From Rubricoccus sp963708165 (GTDB lineage: Bacteria; Bacteroidota; Rhodothermia; Rhodothermales; Rubricoccaceae), in assembly GCA_963708165.1 (NCBI GenBank), contig OY970187.1, positions 3,720,001-3,784,000 of the forward strand: 64,000 nt of DNA, in the 5' to 3' direction. Below are positions 59,744 to 64,000 of the stretch, one piece after another. Under the pieces are notes generated by a model, which did no database searches, was not told the DNA's origin, and saw only the letters and a list, made by a program, of their open reading frames with translations. Position 1 is the first letter of the stretch; each line of letters starts with the position of its first letter. The position numbers and the translations under genes were made by a program.

Positions 59744-61525
59744 CTAGCCGCGGAGCGCGGAGGCGAAGATGCCGGGCAGCTTGAGCGGGCTGGGGTCGGC
59801 GGCGAAGTGCGTGACGCGGCGGCCGGTGGTTTCGGCGGTTTCGTTGGTGACGAACCACAGCGGCTTGGGCGCCGTGTGCGTCTCGCCGAGCAGGAGCGAG
59901 CGCGGGAACGGCGCGAACGTCCCCTGCACGACCGTCTTCTGCGGCTTCTCGAACAGGTACGCGTTGTGGACCACGCCTGCGCCGCTCTCGATGTCGTTGC
60001 GCGGATGCCCGGGGTAGGCGCCCCACGCGGCCTGTGCGAGCAAGAAGCCCGCGCCGCTCCAGATGTTGACGCCGATGGTGCCATAGCGCAACCGCGCGAT
60101 GGCGTCCCAGAAGCGGTCGCCGAGTGCCGCGAGCGTGCGCGGGTGGATGATGACCGTGATGCCAAGCGTGCCCATCACCTCGTCGTTGCAAAAATCGACG
60201 GCGCGGTCCAGCCAGTCGCCAGCGGCCTGGGCGGTCGCGGTATCGGAGGCCTGGGCCTCGCCAGAGGCGGTCGGCGCGCCGCCGGGGAGCGAGGTGACGG
60301 CGAGGGCGCCGGAGAAGAACTCCTCGTTGAAGGCGTAGGCGTCGCCAGGCGGCACGTCGGTGATGAGCGTGCGCGCGCCGGTCGGGCCGAGGCGCTCGGC
60401 CGTCTCGGGGTAGGCCTCGCGTGCGCCTCCGATGCGCCCCTCGGCGCCCGGGTAGTATGCGGGGCGGTCGGGAAGCTCGCGGAGCACACGGCGGACCGAG
60501 TGGACGAACGCCTCGCGCTGCGGCCAATCCTCAGCCAGCACGAGCACCTGGCTCGCGATGCAGTTGAAGCCGCCGTTGTGCATCTTCGTCGTCGCGACGT
60601 GCTCGGCCTGGTAGTCCAGGTCGGGCTCGCTCCAGTTTCCAGGAACGACGAGGCACGGGCTCACACCGCCCAGTTCGCTCGTCATGGGCTTATCGATGAC
60701 CGGCTCATCGCGCTGTTTGCGCGCCTCGCCCTCGGGTCCCGTCCCGTACACGATGGCATCGTGCGTGGCGGCGCTGCCCGTCATGTGGATCTCGTCCACC
60801 AGCTCGTGGCTCGTGAGGTAGGCGCCCACATCGGCGCCGCCGTAGGCGAAGCGGAGGTAGCCCGCGTCCACGAACTCGGCGAAGATCTCCTCGAAGATCG
60901 GCCCGAGGTAGCTGTTGACCGGGTTCATCTTGAGCAGGCAGACCTGCCCCTCGGCGTAGAGCTTGTAGAGCACGTCCAGCGGCGGGATGGACGCGATGTT
61001 GCCCGCGCCGAGCACGAGCGCGAGCGCGCCGGTCGGGTTGGCCTGCTGGTAAAACGTCGCCATTGTGCCCGTGAGGTCCTCTGGCGTGACCTCGGGCTCC
61101 ATCCACACGTCCACCTCGACGCCGCTGAACAGGAGGTGGTCGTAGAGCCCGTCCGGGAACGTGCGGACGATGACCTGCCCGTCTGGCCTCTGGCGGACGC
61201 GGCCGTCTACCATCTTGCCCAGGTTGCGGTTGCGGACGTGCTCCAGCGTGCGCGTGAGCGGCGCGATGTACGCGACCGTCGCCCACGGACCCGACGCCCA
61301 CTCCTCGCCGCGCAGCGGAGACCCGACCGGCAGGCCTTTGGCGCGAGAGGCGGCCGTGACCCAGCGCCCGGCTGCAGCGTCGATGCGGCCGCGCAGGCCG
61401 TCCAGGAGTTCGAGCTTGCGCGAGATCGGGAGCTGCGCCCACTCGGTTACGTGGTCGGCGAGGTCCTGGAGCGCAGCGTCGATGTCGGCGCGCGAGGTGT
61501 CGGAGGGGATCGGGGGGGCTTCCAT
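59744..61525 (-). CDS. NAD(P)-dependent aldehyde dehydrogenase-superfamily protein
   Basis: A 593-residue protein from ATG 61525, longer than classical ALDHs (about 490). The C-terminal two thirds follow the ALDH pattern: ALALVLGAGNIASIPPLDVLYKL, VCLLKMNPVNSYLGP, YGGADVGAYLTSHELVDEIHMTGSAATHDAIV, SELGGVSPCLVVPGNW (Glu region), NGGFNCIASQVLVL with catalytic Cys, and AFNEEFFSGALAV. The last part is unlike classical ALDHs and ends ADPSPLKLPGIFASAL. It is a subfamily of actinobacterial/marine type with an N-terminal helical extension. Substrate unknown; neighbours include a choline-dehydrogenase-like GMC oxidase (112 bp upstream), consistent with alcohol-to-acid oxidation. Confidence 0.85.
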   Translation of the reverse strand: MEAPPIPSDTSRADIDAALQDLADHVTEWAQLPISRKLELLDGLRGRIDAAAGRWVTAASRAKGLPVGSPLRGEEWASGPWATVAYIAPLTRTLEHVRNRNLGKMVDGRVRQRPDGQVIVRTFPDGLYDHLLFSGVEVDVWMEPEVTPEDLTGTMATFYQQANPTGALALVLGAGNIASIPPLDVLYKLYAEGQVCLLKMNPVNSYLGPIFEEIFAEFVDAGYLRFAYGGADVGAYLTSHELVDEIHMTGSAATHDAIVYGTGPEGEARKQRDEPVIDKPMTSELGGVSPCLVVPGNWSEPDLDYQAEHVATTKMHNGGFNCIASQVLVLAEDWPQREAFVHSVRRVLRELPDRPAYYPGAEGRIGGAREAYPETAERLGPTGARTLITDVPPGDAYAFNEEFFSGALAVTSLPGGAPTASGEAQASDTATAQAAGDWLDRAVDFCNDEVMGTLGITVIIHPRTLAALGDRFWDAIARLRYGTIGVNIWSGAGFLLAQAAWGAYPGHPRNDIESGAGVVHNAYLFEKPQKTVVQGTFAPFPRSLLLGETHTAPKPLWFVTNETAETTGRRVTHFAADPSPLKLPGIFASALRG

Positions 61526-61545
61526 GGTGGGATCGAGAGAGAGGA

Positions 61546-61563
61546 GCCTCTGGCGCCAGAGGC
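61546..61563. repeat. 18-bp palindrome upstream of the ALDH gene
   Basis: GCCTCTGGCGCCAGAGGC, 21 bp upstream of ATG 61525. Confidence 0.9.
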
Positions 61564-61583
61564 GAACGGAACGTGTGGGGTAG

Positions 61584-61603
61584 GGACACCATGCATGGTG
61601 TCC
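61584..61603. repeat. 20-bp perfect palindrome GGACACCATGCATGGTGTCC
   Basis: Perfect two-fold symmetry, flanked by GTAG and GTAC. It lies 59 bp upstream of the ALDH start and 34 bp after the GMC stop. Possibly an operator, possibly a REP-type element. Confidence 0.7.
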
Positions 61604-61637
61604 GTACGAGATAGAACTGCGACAGTCGCCAGAGGCG

Positions 61638-63239
61638 CTAGGCCGCGACGGGCTCTGCGGCGAGGATGAGATCGGCGGCGCGCTCGGCGATCATGATGGT
61701 CGGCGCGTTGGTGTTGCCGCGCGTGACGGTCGGCATGATGCTCGCGTCGACCACGCGGAGGCCGCGAATGCCGTGCACGCGCAGGTCTGGATCGACGACG
61801 GCCTGGTCGTCCACGCCCACCTTGCACGTGCCGACGGGGTGGTAGAGCGTCTCGGAGTGGGTGCGAAGAAACGGGATGATCTCCTCGTCGGACGTTAGCA
61901 CGCGCTCGGGCTCGTACGGCCCGGCGTTGACGTCGGCGAAGGCGCGCGCGTCGGCGATGCGCTGGCCCAGGCGGAAGGCCCAGACGGTGCGGCGCAGGTC
62001 CTCGCCTCTGGCGTCGGAGAAGTAGCGTGGGTCCACGAGCGGCTTGGCGCGCGCGTCGGCGCTGCCCAGGCGAACCGTCCCGCGGCTCTCGGGCGTGAGC
62101 ACGAGCCCGGCGACGCTGTAGCCCGCCACGCCTGCCGGGTTGCGGCTGCCGTGGCCCAGGAAGAACGTCGGCGCGAGGTGGTATTGCACGTCGGGCGCGT
62201 CCAGCGACTCGTCGGACTTGACGAAGGCGCCGCCCTCGCCCACGTTGCTCGTAAACGGGCCGCGCTTGTGCACGAAGTAGTCGAACAGGTTTTTGCCCAC
62301 GCGTACTACGGCCTCGGCCAGGTCCAGCGTGTCCTTCGCGTTGGACCGGCGCGAGACGACGTGCGCCAGATGGTCCTGCAGGTTCTCGCCCACGCCCGGC
62401 AGGTCGTGCACCACGTCGATGCCGTGCTCTTTCAAATGCTCGGCCGGGCCGATGCCGGAGAGCATCAAGAGGTGCGGGCTTCCAAACGCGCCAGAGGCTA
62501 GGATGACCTCGCGCGCAGCGTGCGCCGTTACGCGCTCGCCATCGCGGTCCACGTGCACGCCCGTCGCGCGGCCCGCTTCGGTCGCGACGCGCAGCGCGCG
62601 GGCGTTCGTCCAGACCGTCAGATTCGGCCTCTGGCGCGCGGGCTGGAGGTAGGCGCGAGCGGCGCTCCACCGGGCGCCCTCCTTCTGCGTCACCTTGTAC
62701 AGCCCGAAGCCTTCCTGATCGCCGTGGTTGAAGTCGTCGTTGCGCGGATAGCCCAGTTCGACGCCCGCCTCAATGAAGCGCTGGGTGTGGCTGTTCGGAC
62801 TCACCTGATCGCTGACGTGGAGCGCGTGGTGCTCGGCATCGGCCTGCGGCCCAAAGCTGCGCTCGAAGTACGGCTCCACCGAGTCCGCGTCCCAGCCTCT
62901 GGCGCCAGAGGCCGCCCAGCCGTCGTAGTCGGCGGCGTGGCCGCGGATGTAGATCATCGCGTTGAGCGACGACGAGCCGCCGAGCGTCTTGCCGCGCGGC
63001 TGGTAGAGCCGCCGTCCCGCGAGGTGCTCTTGCGGCTCGGTTTTGTAGTTCCAGTCCGAATCTGTCTCGAACAGCTTCGCGAAGGCAGCCGGGATGTGGA
63101 TGTTCTTGTCGGCGTCCTCGCCGCCTGCTTCCAGGAGGAGCACGGTGTGCTCGCCAGAGGCCGTCAGCCGGTTGGCGAGCACGCAGCCCGCCGAGCCCGC
63201 GCCAACGATGATGTAGTCGAACGTGGAGGCGGAAGTCAT
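61638..63239 (-). CDS. GMC-family FAD oxidoreductase (choline-dehydrogenase-like)
   Basis: A 533-residue flavoenzyme. ATG 63239 (MTSASTFDYIIVGAGSAGCVLANRL) puts the Rossmann GxGxxG motif right at the N-terminus, which rules out longer starts. LLLEAGGEDADKN, GRRLYQPRGKTLGGSSSLNAMIYIRG (GMC signature 1) and VILASGAFGSPHLLMLSGIGPA (signature 2) follow. The C-terminal active-site region has SETLYHPVGTCKVG (catalytic His) and VTRGNTNAPTIMIAERAAD. It oxidises an alcohol, probably choline-like or a long-chain alcohol. A copy of the iterated motif is 2 bp beyond the stop. The ALDH gene downstream on the same strand supports a two-step oxidation. Confidence 0.93.
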   Translation of the reverse strand: MTSASTFDYIIVGAGSAGCVLANRLTASGEHTVLLLEAGGEDADKNIHIPAAFAKLFETDSDWNYKTEPQEHLAGRRLYQPRGKTLGGSSSLNAMIYIRGHAADYDGWAASGARGWDADSVEPYFERSFGPQADAEHHALHVSDQVSPNSHTQRFIEAGVELGYPRNDDFNHGDQEGFGLYKVTQKEGARWSAARAYLQPARQRPNLTVWTNARALRVATEAGRATGVHVDRDGERVTAHAAREVILASGAFGSPHLLMLSGIGPAEHLKEHGIDVVHDLPGVGENLQDHLAHVVSRRSNAKDTLDLAEAVVRVGKNLFDYFVHKRGPFTSNVGEGGAFVKSDESLDAPDVQYHLAPTFFLGHGSRNPAGVAGYSVAGLVLTPESRGTVRLGSADARAKPLVDPRYFSDARGEDLRRTVWAFRLGQRIADARAFADVNAGPYEPERVLTSDEEIIPFLRTHSETLYHPVGTCKVGVDDQAVVDPDLRVHGIRGLRVVDASIMPTVTRGNTNAPTIMIAERAADLILAAEPVAA

Positions 63240-63434
63240 GGCGCGAGGCGTGCAATCGTGTAGACCGGGTGAACGCCGGGAAGGGCGATCGCTGTTCCAC
63301 CTCGGCCCGCCTCGCGTTCTCTTCGGCACGCTCAGGATGACACACCACGGAAAGATGCGCTCGCCTGGGCGGAGCATCCCCTTTCGCGGTGCGGCGCTCT
63401 GCACGATCTTGGACCTCCCACCTTTCGTACACCC

Positions 63435-63995
63435 ATGCGCGCCTCCCTCCTTCTCGCCCTCGCCCTGACTCTCGCCGCCTGCGACGCCAGCGGCCCCGAC
63501 GCGCCGCCCGCCATCGCGCCTGGCTTCGAGGCCACGGTCGCCGCGGGCACGTCCGGTGCTCGCACGCTCAAAGGCAGCGCCTCGGCCTCTGGCGAGCTCT
63601 CGGGCCAGTTTACGCGCTTCCTCTCGCCCGAAGGCCTGGGCGACCTCGTGCTGACCGGCATCGAGCTCCGCGCGGACGACAGCGCGGACACGTTTCTGAT
63701 CGTCGGCATCACCGAAGAGGAACTGGCCTCTGGCGACTACGACTTCGACGCGCTCACGTTTGGCGGCAACGGCGCAGGCGACTCCTTTTTCCTGCTCTAC
63801 CTCCCCGACGGCTCCGCCGGAGACCCCAACAACCCGCCCGCGCTCGCCGTCTCCACCGGCGGCACGCTGACCGTGACGGCCTCTACCGAGGAGCGCCTTG
63901 CGGGCTCGTTTGCGGCCACGGTGTCGCTGCTCGGCGACTCCGAGAGCGAGATCAGCGTCGAGGGCACGTTTGTCGCGACGGCGCAGGAGCGGTAG
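63435..63995 (+). CDS. Small lipoprotein, unknown
   Basis: A 186-residue lipoprotein (MRASLLLALALTLAAC, Cys16). The mature part is a beta-rich sequence (FEATVAAGTSGARTLKGSASASGELSGQFTRFLSP, DTFLIVGITEEELASGDYDFD, TGGTLTVTASTEERLAGSFAATVSL). The pattern resembles DUF6252-like and other Bacteroidota lipocalin-type lipoproteins ('G.f.a.....g..v.itG.F'). I would not name the function. The downstream end is close to the window edge, and no terminator is visible. Confidence 0.75.
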   Translation: MRASLLLALALTLAACDASGPDAPPAIAPGFEATVAAGTSGARTLKGSASASGELSGQFTRFLSPEGLGDLVLTGIELRADDSADTFLIVGITEEELASGDYDFDALTFGGNGAGDSFFLLYLPDGSAGDPNNPPALAVSTGGTLTVTASTEERLAGSFAATVSLLGDSESEISVEGTFVATAQER

Positions 63996-64000
63996 GCGGC

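Larger units (their letters stand above)
1..64000. repeat. Iterated 10-mer GCCTCTGGCG/CGCCAGAGGC, hundreds of copies
   Basis: By eye about 50 exact copies in bases 1-10000, roughly equal in both orientations, and a similar density elsewhere. Paired 18-bp palindromes inside genes include 3728-3745, 6286-6303, 11869-11886, 14460-14477, 20772-20789, 22008-22025, 23107-23124, 32300-32317, 37148-37165, 51847-51864, 58381-58398 and 62895-62912. Intergenic pairs include 7074-7091, 7377-7394, 35675-35692, 38747-38764, 40497-40514 and 43018-43035. In coding frames it reads ASG, PLA or LWR forward and PEA, ARG or RQR reverse. Confidence 0.95.

Noticed and set aside
59807..61669. 620-residue plus-strand open frame
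   Set aside because: Antisense to an intact aldehyde dehydrogenase with recognisable catalytic motifs; composition is Arg/Ala/Val-rich with no domain.

Overview
The window is dense, GC-rich bacterial chromosome (64 kb, about 50 protein genes, three tRNA genes, no rRNA, phage or transposase). Four features point to a high-GC member of the Bacteroidota/Rhodothermota lineage, possibly a Rubricoccaceae-like marine bacterium; the rank is inference. Three secreted proteins carry C-terminal type IX secretion (Por/T9SS) sorting domains. A TPR protein is followed by a DUF4292 outer-membrane lipoprotein. Many Sec/lipobox exports have surface-type domains. A few promoters fit the Bacteroidota pattern TTG-N20/21-TAnnTTTG.

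Layout: 0-2 kb holds an edge-truncated AI-2E-type permease, an LVIVD-repeat secreted protein, tRNA-Lys and tRNA-Leu. 2-7 kb holds an ABC-F (Uup-like) ATPase with a twice-frameshifted C-terminus and a NarX/NarL-type two-component pair. 7-16 kb is a secretory stretch: T9SS beta-solenoid protein, LLM oxidoreductase, then DM13, DUF305 (Met/His-rich) and LVIVD lipoproteins and an M19 dipeptidase. 16-25 kb holds a T9SS alpha-amylase, an adhesin-like protein and a 1482-residue amidohydrolase-amidohydrolase-M61 peptidase fusion. 25-34 kb holds a LytS/LytTR pair, an FkbM methyltransferase, a broken membrane gene, a large HAMP histidine kinase, a DUF389 protein and cardiolipin synthase. 34-47 kb is housekeeping and small genes: GNAT, patatin, TerC, HhH-GPD, CysRS, DUF3524 tRNA-queuosine mannosyltransferase-like, ComF, a coiled-coil zinc-ribbon-family protein without its cysteines, lipoproteins, HNH and DUF2147. 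47-64 kb holds a YfcC transporter, TPR/DUF4292, tRNA-Ser, an FTP-domain metalloprotease, AlaRS, acetyltransferase, monooxygenase, acyl-CoA ligase, aldehyde dehydrogenase and GMC oxidoreductase.

The dominant unexplained signal is a 10-mer, GCCTCTGGCG / CGCCAGAGGC. It occurs about five times per kb (about 50 in the first 10 kb by eye), in both orientations, inside genes in all frames and between genes. Base composition alone would predict fewer than about one in the whole window. Many copies are fused head-to-head into 18-bp perfect palindromes (GCCTCTGGCGCCAGAGGC or CGCCAGAGGCCTCTGGCG), and copies cluster at stop codons, where inverted pairs make hairpins. This architecture (non-palindromic core, both strands, intragenic singles, inverted pairs as terminators) closely resembles the DNA uptake sequences of Neisseriaceae and Pasteurellaceae. 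I propose it is an undescribed uptake or otherwise selected iterated sequence of this lineage. It also makes misleading long antisense frames full of Leu-Trp-Arg and Arg-Gln-Arg strings, which I left out. A few segments lack the motif and have different base use (the FkbM gene, the 34-35 kb stretch, the middle of alaS); these may be recent imports.
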